DNA of 64,000 nucleotides from Stramonita haemastoma (GCA_030674155.1 CM060318.1:73183646-73247645); one strand, 5' to 3'. Shown: positions 46,437 through 57,808, counted from the first letter of the stretch. Notes: generated by a model from the letters alone, not told the origin. Translations and numbers: made by a program.

Positions 46437-46590
46437 CCACCACCTGTAGCCACAGCAGATTTCTTTGCAGGAAATTTGGGCTGTTCCCCCTGGGAACAGA
46501 GGACAAAATGTACACAGGAATGAGATATAAAAAGCACACCAGTGCTGATTACCATATCCATGAAATGAAAGAATAAAAAATGAATTACAG
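46437..46590. mobile_element. Composite of B (inverted) and A SINE ends
   Basis: Inverted B motif CACAGCAGATTTCTTTGCAG is followed by the A 3' end (GAGATATAAAAAGCACACCA, GAATAAAAAATGAA). Confidence 0.55.
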
Positions 46591-46774
46591 GCTTCAAAAA
46601 TAGAGATCTGAATACAGATATTCATTATACAGACATCTGAATACAGGCTTCTGAAATACAGCCATCTGAATTGCTGGCTTTAAAAATAAATATATTTTTA
46701 AAATCAAGTATGAAAATGAAGTACGCGTACAAACGAATACAGCCTCGAAACTAGCCATCCAAAATGAATAAAAA

Positions 46775-47200
46775 GCTGAGTGAACACAAACTGTGTGTGA
46801 ATAAATGAAATACAGGCCTCTAAACTACAGCCATCCAAAATGAATAAAAAGCTTGAGTGAACACAAAGCAGTGTGTGTGAATAAAATAAAAATACAGGCC
46901 TCTAAACTACAGCCGTCTAAAAAGAATAAAAAGCTTGAGTGAACACAAAGCAGTGTGTACAAATAAAATTAAAATACAGCCATTCAAAATGAATAAATAG
47001 CTTGAGTGAACATAAAGCAGTGTGTGCAATTATAAAAATACAGGCCTCTAAAATACAGTTGTCCAAAATGGATAAAAAGCTCGAGTGAACATAAAGCAGT
47101 GTGCATATAAAATTAAAATCCAGGCCTCTAAAATACAGCCATGAAAATGACCAAAATGAATAAAAAGTTTGAGTAAACATAAAGCGTGTGTGTGCAAATA
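46775..47200. repeat. About 82-bp minisatellite (AAAAAGCTTGAGTGAACACA)
   Basis: Five units with CAGGCCTCTAAACTACAGCC, AAAATGAATAAAAAGCTTGA and AGCAGTGTGTG. Minus-strand frames of 65-87 codons are repeat translations. Confidence 0.9.
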
Positions 47201-47296
47201 TATATAAAAAAATCTTGGTCGATCATTTAAAATGTACTCAATCATAAAAAAAATCTTGGTTAACCGTTAAAAATCTGTTAATTCATTTAAAATTCA

Positions 47297-47527
47297 TTTT
47301 AGCACACGTAAAAGAACCCACAGCAACAAGGGGGGTGTCCCTGGCAAAATTCTGTAGAAAAAAGCCACTCTGATAGGGAAACAAATACAGTTGCATGCAG
47401 GAAAAAAAAAAGGGAAGGCGCTGCACATGTGACGACGCGCTCTCCCCGGGGAGAGCAGCCCGAATTTCACGCAGAGAAATCTGCCGTGACATAAAGTAGT
47501 ACAAAATACAAATACAAAATAAAATAC
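47297..47527 (+). mobile_element. SINE family B, 3' half
   Basis: ACGTAAAAGAACCCACAGCA, AATTCTGTAGAAAAAAGCC, the palindromic CTCTCCCCGGGGAGAGCAGC, AATTTCACGCAGAGAAATCT and a CAAAATACAAATACAAAATA tail. Confidence 0.8.
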
Positions 47528-47901
47528 ATGTTATTGCAGATATTGAAAATGCAGGTACGCCCACAGATATTCAAATAATGACACATGAAATGAATTGGAT
47601 AACAAAACCTTTTGAATACAAGTTTCTATACGAAGATTCAGACCATTAAATACTGGGAACATGAAACAAAATCGGGAATGAAACATCACACTGTTAATAC
47701 AATGATAAGTGTCTGCATTTGGACATTTACAATGTCCTATTTGAGACTTTAAAAAAAAATACCATGCAATGAGTTGCGTCTTTGCCTGTCACTTGAAAGA
47801 TCGCGGTGTCTGTTGCATGCAGGCTTGAGTGTGTCTTCGTTTTTACTCAAGTTTGTTTTTCTTTGATTTCTTTTTGTATGTATGATTCAACGAGTTTGGA
47901 A

Positions 47902-48119
47902 AGACTATAAACCGAGGCCCTGTGTGTGAACGCACGCAGAACATCTTGCGCACACGTTAAATCCTGTTCCGCTTTTCGCAAGAGTAGGCCATCGTGTGGC
48001 GGTGGGACAGATGACACGATTAAAAAAAAAAAACCTGCATACACACGGGGACTGGATGTAAAAAAGCAAATGAGTGCTTACCATTATCCTCAATATAAAA
48101 GAATTATATAAAAAAAAAG
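47902..48119 (+). mobile_element. SINE family A, 3' two thirds
   Basis: From AGACTATAAACCGAGGCCCT to the AATATAAAAGAATTATAT tail. An A12 run interrupts the body. Confidence 0.85.
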
Positions 48120-48299
48120 GTCTTTCCACAAAAAGATAAGACTAAACAGGAAATGAGGATGGGAAAGCCATGAAAAGTTAATGTCGGTGTGTTTGTTTCC
48201 ACAGTTGAATAAAGGATAAAAGGAAAAACAGATCTACTCTACTTCATACGACACTGTAATACAACATGACATCATTTCATTTCACCATCACTTCTGGTA

Positions 48300-48600
48300 A
48301 AACAAACATTGGACATCATTTCAATTCACCATCATTTCTTTTACTGACATCATTTCAATTCACCATCATTTCTATTACTGACATCATTTCAATTCACCAT
48401 CATTTCTATTACTGACATCATTTCAATTCACCATCATTTCTATTACTGACATCATTTCAATTCACCATCATTTCTATTACTGACATCATTTCAATTCACC
48501 ATCATTTCTATTACTGACATCATTTCAATTCACCATCATTTCTATTACTGACATCATTTCAATTCACCATCATTTCTATTAAAAGAAACATCTGACATCT
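48300..48600. repeat. 34-bp minisatellite (ACATCATTTCAATTCACC)
   Basis: About eight nearly perfect units with ACATCATTTCAATTCACC and ATCATTTCTATTACTG; the outer units are more diverged. Confidence 0.96.
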
Positions 48601-48635
48601 CTTCAATTCACCATCACTTTACTTTTTTTCTTTTT

Positions 48636-48912
48636 CTTGTATTTGTTTCCCTGTCAGAGTGGCTTTTTTCTACAGAATTTGCCTGAGACAACACTCTTGC
48701 TGCCATGGGTTCTTTTACATGCACTAAATTAATGTGACACACGGACCTTGGTTTATCATCTCAACTGAAAGACTGCCACCTAGACCACCACTCATGGTCT
48801 AATGGATAGGGGGAAAGATTTGGGCCCAAACGGGATTCGAACCACCTCACACTCTGACCCAGACATTTCGCTTTCTAGGCAGGGGCGTTACCTCTAGACC
48901 ACTGATCTACCA
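48636..48912 (-). mobile_element. tRNA-derived SINE family B, 5' part
   Basis: On the minus strand the head has a perfect A-box TGGTCTAGAGG and B-box GGTTCGAATCC, then a body with CCATGAGTGGTGGTCTAGG and AAGAACCCATGGCAGCAAG. The palindromic 3' domain is missing here. Confidence 0.82.
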
Positions 48913-49589
48913 ACACATATCAATTCCCACACACATATAAAAACACCAACTTCCACACTTAAAAAATATATCAATTCCCATACACCTATAAAAACAATTT
49001 CCGCACATAAAAAACATGAATTCCCAAACACATAAAAAAAATTTCCACACATAAAAATATAGATACATTTCCGATATAAAAGAATAAATAAATAAATAAA
49101 TGAAAACGCAAAGCAAGGCATGCAAGGCACAACAAACAAGACGGGACAAGACCAGACAAGTCAGAATTTTTGATTTCGTGCATTTACTGCCAGCAGGGTG
49201 CTTTAGGCCTACACGGTTTTCTGTGGAGGTGTGTACATGGGGCGGGGGAGGGGGGAGCAACTTAATAATGCCACCCAGTGTTATAATTCTACTTATAAAT
49301 CGAAGTAAACCAAACTCCTGACAGATATAATTGTTTGTACCTCTACCATCAACAGATTCCCCCTCTTACCCGGGGTACAACGGCAAGAGAGAGACAGAGA
49401 CAGACAGACAGACGGACAGACAGGCAGACGGGCAGAGAGGCAGACGGGCAGAGAGGCAGAGACAGAGAGACAGATAGAGAATGAATAATCTTTATTTTCC
49501 AAGGGTAACCCCCCCCCCCCCCCCCCCCTAAAAAAAAAAAAACGAAAGAAAGAAGGAAAAAACCACCATCACCAACAATAAAGATTGCA

Positions 49590-49592
49590 GCT

Positions 49593-49648
<56 letters not shown>
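49590..49648. repeat. (GA)n microsatellite
   Basis: GA tract next to an A/C-run region. Confidence 0.96.
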
Positions 49649-49649
<1 letters not shown>

Positions 49650-49680
49650 GTATACAAATACTTTGGCCTTAGTAAGCAAG

Positions 49681-49700
49681 TCCCAAGTGGTCTAGTGGTG
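49681..49700 (+). pseudogene. tRNA-Glu 5'-end fragment, plus strand
   Basis: The first 19 nt equal the 5' end of the tRNA-Glu genes downstream (acceptor strand and D-arm up to TAGTGGT), then the sequence diverges. It lies on the opposite strand to all ten tRNA copies. It could be a broken tRNA or a retroposed tRNA fragment. Confidence 0.6.
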
Positions 49701-49818
49701 ACAACCTAATAAATCATCCCCCTCCCCTGCCCCCTTCCCAAAAAAAGAAAGAAAAGCAACACCAGAAAACAAACAAATGAACAAACAAACAAACACACAA
49801 ACAACAACACCCATTGAA

Positions 49819-49819
<1 letters not shown>

Positions 49820-49879
<60 letters not shown>
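49820..49879. repeat. (GA)n microsatellite
   Basis: GA tract of about 60 bp. Confidence 0.97.
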
Positions 49880-49881
<2 letters not shown>

Positions 49882-50262
49882 CACACAAACTGAAAAAAAC
49901 ACAATCAACTCCTAGGAACAATGACTGCAGTATAAAATGATGGTACCTTACGATGTGTTAAATGACCGAAAATGTGTTGCGTTGCCGTTAAGCGTCTGGC
50001 AGAGAATTACTGTTATTTTAAGGGTTGTTTGTGTGTTGTTGGTTTTTTTTAGAGAAAAGGCAGGAGAAGTGACCAGAAGAAGAAAAGGAACAAGGCAGAA
50101 ACAAAGAGAGGGATAGAAAAGAGAAAATTCCCTGCACGGAATTTCCAACCCCCCCCCCCCCCCCCAAAAAAAATTCTGTTAGGCACAATTTTGAGTAATA
50201 CATAATACAGGACAAAAAGACTGAGTAATACATAATACAGGACAAAAACGACAGAGAAAAAA

Positions 50263-50334
50263 TTCCCAAGCGGGGAATCGAACCCCGGCCGTCGCGGTGA
50301 GAGCGCGAAATCCTAACCACTAGACCACTTGGGA
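50263..50334 (-). tRNA. tRNA-Glu(CTC), copy 1 (block 1)
   Basis: Carries glutamate to GAG codons. On the minus strand the 72 nt fold as a standard cloverleaf: acceptor TCCCAAG with CTTGGGA and discriminator A; anticodon stem TCGCG/CGCGA around the loop CTCTCAC (anticodon CTC); T-arm CGGGG/CCCCG around TTCGATT, allowing for the standard TTCGATTC loop. There is no intron. Internal Pol III promoters are intact (A-box TGGTCTAGTGG, B-box GGTTCGATTCC). A T-run follows the 3' end (AAAAAA on the plus strand just left of the gene), suitable as terminator. The sequence closely resembles animal tRNA-Glu. First of five tRNAs in block 1. Confidence 0.95.
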
Positions 50335-50339
50335 TCTGT

Positions 50340-50450
50340 ACACCCCACCAAATCCCTTGTAGTTCTTGAAATTACCCCTGAAGTTGGAATATGCCAGCTT
50401 TTTGTTCTGTGGGTTGTTCGGTTTATGATTTTGCATCCAGGTTGCTTGCA
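50340..50450. repeat. Inverted relative of 55335-55490
   Basis: GTAGTTCTTGAAATTACCCC and CATATTCCAACTTC's counterpart occur in reverse complement near 55455 and 55400 (GGGGTAATTTCAAGAACTAC, GCTGGCATATTCC). The segment was inverted in one of the two tRNA blocks. Confidence 0.75.
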
Positions 50451-50479
50451 GGAAAAAGAAAAAATGAAAACAAAAAATG

Positions 50480-50567
50480 GGTAGGCTGTCACAGCAGATT
50501 TCTCTGCGTAAAATTCGGGCTGCTCTCCCCGGGAGAGCACGTCGCCACATGTGCAGCGACAGGTGCA
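50480..50567 (-). mobile_element. SINE family B, 3' domain
   Basis: CACAGCAGATTTCTCTGCGT, ATTCGGGCTGCTCTCCCC and GGGAGAGCACGTCGCCAC. Confidence 0.75.
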
Positions 50568-50825
50568 ACAAATATCCAATGTTGTCTTTATGTATCTTGT
50601 TTTGTTTTCAATATTTCCATGACGACATTATCAAAACATTTTATAACTAACACTAGCTAATCAAAGTATTACCTTTATGAATTTTAAAAACAAAAGTGTG
50701 AAGTGGAAATAATTAGTTTACTTGTACCATCAGTCTTCTATATGTCCATACAAACGGGTAGAGACATGCATGGGTTGTGGTTGGGCCGTGGTCCGAATAA
50801 TTAAAAAATAAAATACCCAACACCC

Positions 50826-50833
50826 AATTTCAT

Positions 50834-50864
<31 letters not shown>

Positions 50865-50932
50865 TTTGTTTATTTATTCTTTTATATCGAGGATAACAGA
50901 ATAAGCAATCATGTGCTTTTTTTCATCCCAAT
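50826..50932 (-). mobile_element. (ATTT)n plus SINE family A tail fragment
   Basis: A TTTA array passes into TTCTTTTATATCGAGGATAA and AAGCAATCATGTGC. Only the SINE 3' end is present, so the tetranucleotide array grew from its tail. Confidence 0.8.
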
Positions 50933-51534
50933 GTTGTCTTTAGGTCTCTTGTTTTCTTTTCAATATTTCTGTGGTGACTTGAGGTAATTTAACACTATAA
51001 GGATAATTCAAAACTAGTAGCAACAGCTTGCCCTTCATACATACCTACTTACCCAGGATTTGCGCTCTAAATACTAGATCGCAACTCCATAGTCCCTCTC
51101 CACGCCACTGGAATCCATCGGAAAGGCAATGAGCGGACACGGTGAGAAGAACGATGTAGTAATCAATGAATAAGTATTAAGTTCTAGAGAAGTTGGGGCT
51201 TTCTTTCTGCTTTGGCGGGGTTTTGTTGTTTGTTTTTTCGTTTCATTTGTTTTTGTTTTATTTTTGTTGTGTTTTTGTTTTGATTTGTTGTTGTTGTTGT
51301 TTGTTTGTTGTTGTTTTTTGTTTGTTTGGGTTTTCTTGCGTGTTTTTTTGGGGGGGTTGTTTGTTTTTGCTTTTACAGAAGAGTGGGACCCCCTCCCTTC
51401 CAAAACAAAAAACAACAACTCCAAAACAACAAACCTTAAAATGAAAAAACACACATAAAAATCCAAACAACAAACCTTAAAATGGAAACACACACAAAAA
51501 TGAACAACAAAGAAAAAGTTTCTTTAAAAAAAAC

Positions 51535-51606
51535 TTCCCAAGCGGGGAATCGAACCCCGGCCGTCGCGGTGAGAGCGCGAAATCCTAACCACTAGACCAC
51601 TTGGGA
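51535..51606 (-). tRNA. tRNA-Glu(CTC), copy 2 (block 1)
   Basis: Sequence identical to copy 1 over all 72 nt. A T-run lies one base beyond the 3' end on the minus strand. Its partner in block 2 is at 56977, shown by the shared left flank (CCTTCCAAAACAAAAAACAA, CTTTAAAAAAAA). Confidence 0.95.
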
Positions 51607-52123
51607 TCTGCCAGTCATGTTATAATGAGTATTGTTCTTCTAACAGGTAATTGTGACTGACAAATATCCAATGCTGTCTTTACGTTTCTTGTTTCCTTTT
51701 CAATATTTCTGTGGCGACTTGAGGTATTTTAACACTATACGGGGGATTCAAAACTAGTAGGCCTCTCGTCTTTAGAGCGCAAAGCCTGGGTTAGCATATA
51801 TGAAGGAGGAACCTAACCTATTTTCTGTGTTCGGACACGGTGAGAAGAACGATGTAGTAATCAATGAATCAACCAGTATCATTATCTTCATTAAACAAAA
51901 GAAAAAGAAGCATTCTATCGGATGAAGTATTAAGTTCTAGAGAAGTTATAATCATGTAAATTTTTTTTTAAAGTCCATACTACTACTACTACTACTACTA
52001 CTACTATTATATAGCACTACATCATCTAAAAAAATTTTTTTTTTTAAGCCAAAAACAAAGTCCTTGTATTTATCCTGTTTTTACACATCCAACCAATACC
52101 AAAAATAGTGTTAACAAATTCAG

Positions 52124-52125
<2 letters not shown>

Positions 52126-52190
<65 letters not shown>

Positions 52191-52191
52191 C
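52126..52191. repeat. (CA)n microsatellite
   Basis: CA tract preceded by CAACCAATACCAAAAATAG; the same arrangement stands at 57715. Confidence 0.97.
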
Positions 52192-52440
52192 CCTCAAGAC
52201 TATGGAGCTGCGCTCTAGGCGTCGCCGGAATGGTCCATTGGACAGGCAGTCCCCGATTCGCATGGTTCCAGTGCCATCGCAGGAGCCGCCAGAATATTGC
52301 CATACACAGCCCGAACCGCCCTGGGGATTCCAACTCCCCGATTTTTCCTCAGGGTTGGTGTCTAAACACGACACCTGTGTGCATGCTGGGTTCCTTCTAC
52401 GGCACACAATGGCTTAACAGTCTGATCCGAATATGTATAA
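52192..52440 (+). repeat. Dispersed repeat G, copy in block 1
   Basis: ACTATGGAGCTGCGCTCTAG, GGTCCATTGGACAGGCAGTC, GCCATCGCAGGAGC and CCCTGGGGATTCCAACTCCC. Another copy is at 57808 and a diverged one at 56203-56445. It has the look of a mollusc retroposon, but no tRNA head or RT is visible. Confidence 0.75.
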
Positions 52441-52460
52441 AGGTTATTGGATTGGATTGG

Positions 52461-52757
52461 ATAGTGTACCACTATAGTCACGGTAGATTTCTCTGCGTGA
52501 AATTCGGGCTGATCTCCCAATGGGAAAGCGCATCGCCACCCATTGTTGTCCTTTTCTTATCTGCAACTGTATTAATTGTTGTCTCCCTATCAACACACAG
52601 GACCTCGGTTTAATCCTCTCAGCCAAAAGACTACCACCCAGACCACCACTCATGGTCTAATGGATGGGGGGGGGGGGGGAGAAATCGAGCCTCGAACCAC
52701 CGCACACTTCCAACCCGGACTTTTCGCTTTCCAGGCAGGTGCGTTACCTCTAGACCA
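52461..52757 (-). mobile_element. SINE family B, nearly complete
   Basis: From the inverted 3' domain (GTAGATTTCTCTGCGTGAAA, TTCGGGCTGATCTCCC) to the inverted head (CCTCGAACCACC, GTGCGTTACCTCTAGACCA). Part of the middle is deleted (after GTCTCCCTATCAA) relative to the copy at 58231. Confidence 0.8.
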
Positions 52758-52835
52758 GAGAAATCATGGTTGTATAGGGGGGAAAAAATGAATGTCAAGC
52801 TAATTTTTAGAATATAACGTACAAAGGAAAAAAAA

Positions 52836-52888
52836 TTCCCAAGCGGGGAATCGAACCCCGGCCGTCGCGGTGAGAGCGCGAAATCCTA
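52836..52888 (-). pseudogene. Truncated tRNA-Glu, copy 3 (block 1)
   Basis: Identical to copy 1 over the 3' 53 nt (anticodon arm, T-arm, 3' acceptor strand), then it jumps to TCAATTCTGG. The 5' acceptor strand and D-arm with the A-box are lost. The partner in block 2 (59140) is full length, so the deletion happened after the block duplication. Confidence 0.9.
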
Positions 52889-53085
52889 TCAATTCTGGCA
52901 TACACATGGCTGTACTGTGTCGACAAACTGTAACCCCACACTGGCCAGTAATAACTCTCTTGGTGTCTTTCTGACCCAGATGATTAGAAATTAGAAATAA
53001 TTGAAAAGGGCGCCCGTGCATCGTACAGAGTATTGGGATAAAAATCATGAAATTGATATTGGAAAAAAAAGAAGAAAAAAAAACC

Positions 53086-53157
53086 TTCCCAAGCGGGGAA
53101 TCGAACCCCGGCCGTCGCGGTGAGAGCGCGAAATCCTAACCACTAGACCACTTGGGA
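53086..53157 (-). tRNA. tRNA-Glu(CTC), copy 4 (block 1)
   Basis: Identical to copy 1. It lies only about 200 bp from the truncated copy 3. Left flank AGTATTGGGATAAAAATCAT is shared with its partner at 59428. Confidence 0.95.
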
Positions 53158-53359
53158 TCTGCTTTTGAGTACACATAAATCTCTTTCATTGACTGAGGAT
53201 TGAGTCTCAGTGAGTCCTAGAGAGAACTGTTGTTGTGTTGCTTTATTTTTTCCGGGTGGTTTTTTTTTTTTTTTGGTGGGGGGCGGGGAGGGGGTGTTGG
53301 GTTGTTGTTGTTGTTGTTGTTGTTTTGGAGGGTTGTTCTATTATTTTGTCTCTCTCTCT

Positions 53360-53459
<100 letters not shown>

Positions 53460-53642
53460 CCCCAGAAGTCTGTAGGCCTGTAGAGGGAAGTTTCAGGGGG
53501 AACTGCATCCATAATTATCTCCTCAATCTGATAACTTGTAGCTTAGTTTTTCTTTTCTTTCTTTTTCATACTTTTTATTAAATGTTTCAATCTGTTGTTA
53601 CATCTCCACATAAGATGTCAGAGACTCCTACTAAAAAACAAC

Positions 53643-53723
53643 AAGGGTACTCCAGATGGTCTTGTGGTTCCGATTTTGCGATCTATCTGTGAGGGTCCGG
53701 GTTCGATTTTCTGCGTGGGAACA
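53643..53723 (+). pseudogene. tRNA-like sequence (block 1)
   Basis: Contains an A-box-like TGGTCTTGTGG and a B-box-like GGTTCGATTTT at tRNA spacing, but the acceptor stem does not pair. Orientation is opposite to the tRNA-Glu genes. The same sequence is at 60903. Either a decayed tRNA or a SINE head. Confidence 0.5.
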
Positions 53724-53919
53724 TTAATCTTTGATTTGGGGGGGGGGGGGATCTCATCATCAATTGTTGCATTACCTCTCCTCTTCCAATAGTTCTGTAC
53801 AGGCCTGTTCTGAGCTATGACTAGTGTTTCAACTTTGAAATTAACCTGTCTTTATTGTTTGCAGTAGAAGTAGTAGTAGGCGTATTAGAAGAAGTTTTGT
53901 ACATTGGTATTGTTATTAT

Positions 53920-53921
53920 CA

Positions 53922-53993
<72 letters not shown>

Positions 53994-54025
53994 CATTATT
54001 ATCATCATCATCATCATTAGTAGTA

Positions 54026-54087
<62 letters not shown>

Positions 54088-54090
54088 CCA
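53920..54090. repeat. (ATT)n-(ATC)n-(AGT)n array
   Basis: Triplet arrays in the order ATT, ATC, AGT. The block 2 counterpart is at 61185. Confidence 0.97.
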
Positions 54091-54965
54091 TCACTATTGT
54101 CATTATCATCATCGCTATTATCATCAAAACTCTTTCTGCTTTATTCATTTTGAGTCACTCTTCCTCACACTGAAGCAAAAATCGTAGGGGTCTACTTTTC
54201 ATACAGATTGTTTCTCCCTTTTCAAGAAAGTCCAGAAGGTTATGTGCTTGTTTGTTCGTTCGTTTTTTGTTTGTTGGGTGGGTGGGTCACTCTCATTGTT
54301 TCTCTTCATTTATTTCTGAGTCAGTTATCAACACTATCTGGTTTGATGTAAACTGGAAAGGATATATCGATGTTTTACAAATAAGAAACACCAACGATAT
54401 AAAAAAAAAAACCATAACAAAATAAAAGAAAACTACATTTTAAGCAGTTAATAAATTTAATGGCAGAATGATAACTGTATCAGACTCAGCTTTACTCAGA
54501 GTTTCGAAAGAAAACCTATTGCTACAAACCAAACTGAATACACATAATTTTTATTACTCTTCTAGGTAAAAGTTTCCATTTGGTCTTTTTTTTAAAAACT
54601 AGCTAATAATTCTAGCCCCCCTTTAATGACTATAGTTTGAGTTGATAGGTGGTAGAAATGGTCACAAGGGAGCTGGATTTGTTGTTGTTGTTGTTGTTGT
54701 TTTTTGGGGGGGGTCCTAGTAATTCATGGTCAGGAAACCTTTTACTTGATTTTTGTTGTTGTTTTGTTATTATTAGAATGAGCATGAACAAATTTAGAAA
54801 ATGTAACAAAAACAAACAAACCAAACAAAATGAAGAAAATGAAGCAGAGAAACAAAACGACGACGAAGAAGAAGTAAACAACGAAAAGAGGGATCAATTT
54901 TTAACAAAAGAATCAATATTATTTCACAGGAGAAAAAAACCGCCCCCCAAAAAACGAAAAAAAAA

Positions 54966-55037
54966 TTCCCAAGCGGGGAATCGAACCCCGGCCGTCGCGG
55001 TGAGAGCGCGAAATCCTAACCACTAGACCACTTGGGA
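54966..55037 (-). tRNA. tRNA-Glu(CTC), copy 5 (block 1)
   Basis: Identical to copy 1, with A5 on the plus strand at its 3' end (terminator). Its partner at 62260 carries indels. Confidence 0.95.
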
Positions 55038-55560
55038 TCTACTGCTCCAACTTGTAAAGAGTGCTGTTTACCTTACAGTTAGTTAATCTACGCCCACAAC
55101 CCTGGCATGCCTCTACCTGTTTGTATGAACCACAGCCCACTGATCAGCGCAATGAAGTTCGTAATAAAACGGACCAGGTGCAACAAACATCCAATGTTGT
55201 CTTTCTGTTTCTTGTTTTGTTTTCAATATTTCCTATGTCGACATTATAAGAACATTTTGTACCTGAAACTGGCTAATCAAAATATTCATCAGAATTGCAT
55301 GTTTGTTTCCATTGAAGATTTTGGAGGAAGTTGGTTGCAAAATCATTACTGGCACTCACAGAAAACAAATAAACTGAACAACCCACAGAACAAAAAGCTG
55401 GCATATTCCAAAGAAAAAAGGTACACTGAAGGCACCAATGGTTAAATCTACAGGGGTAATTTCAAGAACTACAGGGATTTAGTGGGTGTAAGATAGAAAT
55501 TATTAGGAAAAAATGACAGGGTAAAAATCAGAAAGAGAACAGTGACAGAAAATAATAGCA
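55038..55560. repeat. Junction between tRNA blocks
   Basis: Holds CCACTGATCAGCGCAATGAA (again at 56048) and CCAATGTTGTCTTT (again at 50577), so it is made of the same spacer modules as the blocks. 55335-55490 is the inverted relative of 50340-50450. No gene. Confidence 0.7.
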
Positions 55561-55606
55561 AAGAAGAAGAAGAAGAAGAAGAAGAAGAAGAAGAAGAAGA
55601 AGAAGA
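55560..55606. repeat. (AAG)n microsatellite
   Basis: About 14 GAA units. Confidence 0.96.
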
Positions 55607-55888
55607 TTTTAAATATTAAATTTCAGGCGGAAATAATTACAGTTTACTTGTTCCATCAGTCTTCTATAGGACCTGAAGAAAGATGCCAACATTATCTCAA
55701 ATGAATTTTTAAAAAAATAAAAATAAAAAATAAAAAATTAAATAAAAAATTAAATACCCCCCCCCCCCCCCACCCCCCCAAAAAAAAAAAGTTCTGTCAG
55801 GCACAGAGTCTTGAGCAGTTCATGACTTTTCAAAGAATATATATATTATATATAACATGATACAGGACAAAAACAACAGAAAAAAAAA

Positions 55889-55960
55889 TTCCCAAGCGGG
55901 GAATCGAACCCCGGCCGTCGCGGTGAGAGCGCGAAATCCTAACCACTAGACCACTTGGGA
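55889..55960 (-). tRNA. tRNA-Glu(CTC), copy 6 (block 2)
   Basis: Identical to copy 1 and its positional partner: the left flank TACAGGACAAAAAC and the upstream C-run/A-run plus TTCTGT(T/C)AGGCACA are shared. Confidence 0.95.
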
Positions 55961-56202
55961 TCTGTATCACGTTATAAAGAGTATTCTTCTCCTAACAGTA
56001 ATTCACCCCCAGATCCCATGCATGTCTCTACCTGTATCGACCACGGCCCACTGATCAGCGCAATGAAGTTCATAATAAAACGGCCGAGGTGTGACTGACA
56101 AATATCCAATGCTGTCTTTACGTTTCTTGTTTCCTTTTCAATATTTCTGTGGCGACTTGAGGTATTTTAACACTATACGGGGATTCAAAACTAGTAGGCA
56201 CC

Positions 56203-56445
56203 CATCAGTCTGGGAAGACTATGAGTTGCCCTCTAGTCTTTAGAGCACAAAGCCTGGTAAGCATGTATGAAGGGCAAGCTGTTACCCATGCAGCAGACCT
56301 CCCCTCTCCACGCTACTGGAATGATCCATTGGAAAGGCAATGACCGATACGAATGGTTCCAGTACCGTCGCAGGAGCCACCAGAATGTTGCCATATACAG
56401 CCCCGAGCGCCCTGGGACTCCAACTCCCTGATGATGGGGCCAAAG
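56203..56445 (+). repeat. Dispersed repeat G, diverged copy
   Basis: CCATCAGTCTGGGAAGACTA, AATGATCCATTGGAAAGGCA and CCGTCGCAGGAGCCACCAGA correspond to the copy at 52192 with many changes. Confidence 0.65.
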
Positions 56446-56976
56446 GGTCCACAGTGGGCAAGTAGCCTAGCCTATTTTCTGTGTTCGGACACGGTGAGAA
56501 GAACGATGTAGTAATCAATGAATCAACCAGTATCATTATCTTCATTAAACAAAAGAAAAAGAAACATTCTATCGGATAGAGTAGTAAGTTCTAGAGAGGG
56601 TTGGGGCTTTCTTTCTGTTTTGGCGGGGTTTTGTTGTTTGTTTTTCGTTTCCTTTGTTTTAGTTTTATTTTTGTTGTGTTTTTGTTTTGATTTTTGTTGG
56701 TTTTTTTGTTTGTTGTTGTTTTTTTGTTTGTTTGTTTTTTGTTTTGTTTCTTGGGGGGGTGTTTGTTTTTGCTTTTACAAAAGAGTGGGACTATGAAATA
56801 TTAATCCCACATACTCTTAAAAGCCCCCTCCCTTCCAAAACAAAAAACAACAACTCCAAAGCAACAAACCTTAAAATGGAAAAACACACACAAAAATCCA
56901 AACAACAAACCTTAAAATGGAAAACACACACAAAAATGAACAACAAAGAAAAAATTTCTTTAAAAAAAAACACCAC

Positions 56977-57048
56977 TTCCCAAGCGGGGAATCGAACCCC
57001 GGCCGTCGCGGTGAGAGCGCGAAATCCTAACCACTAGACCACTTGGGA
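56977..57048 (-). tRNA. tRNA-Glu(CTC), copy 7 (block 2)
   Basis: Identical to copy 1; partner of copy 2. The nearest T-run starts about 7 nt beyond the 3' end. Confidence 0.95.
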
Positions 57049-57227
57049 TATGTATGAGAGAGTTAAAAATTATTTTCTCATGCGTACAGCTAATTCCCCT
57101 CCTGTGTCTAATAATTGAAAACAAGTGATAAAAAGGTAAGAAAAAATCACAGAGAAACAAAATGACAGAGAAGAGGAAAAAAAACTAGTAGAAATTTGAA
57201 GAAGTCAGAGTACAATGTGTCACATGG

Positions 57228-57241
57228 TAGTAGTAAGTAGT

Positions 57242-57277
<36 letters not shown>

Positions 57278-57317
57278 GTAGTAGTAGTAGTAGGAGGAGG
57301 AGGTAGGAGGAGAGTAG

Positions 57318-57390
<73 letters not shown>

Positions 57391-57421
57391 CAGTAGTGGA
57401 TGGTGGTGGTGGTGGTGGTGG

Positions 57422-57499
<78 letters not shown>

Positions 57500-57504
57500 A
57501 AAAT

Positions 57505-57571
<67 letters not shown>
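57228..57571. repeat. (AGT)n / (GGT)n / (ATG)n triplet array
   Basis: About 340 bp of AGT with GGA and GGT interruptions, then about 24 ATG units. Poly-Ser, poly-Val and poly-Met frames are artefacts. Confidence 0.97.
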
Positions 57572-57572
<1 letters not shown>

Positions 57573-57711
57573 ATATGGACTTTAAAAAATTACATGATTA
57601 TATAGCACTACATCATCTAAAAAAAAAAAAAAAAGCACAAAAACGAAGTCCTCGTATTTATCCTCTTTTTACACATGCAACCAATACCAAAAATAGTGCT
57701 AACAAATTCAG

Positions 57712-57714
<3 letters not shown>

Positions 57715-57808
<94 letters not shown>
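57715..57808. repeat. (CA)n microsatellite
   Basis: CA tract of about 92 bp. Confidence 0.98.

Noticed and set aside
53643..53723. Functional second tRNA gene
   Set aside because: Box-like motifs are present but acceptor and T-stems do not pair; kept as tRNA-like pseudogene or SINE head.
57400..57585. Poly-Ser/poly-Met protein
   Set aside because: Translation of AGT and ATG triplet arrays.
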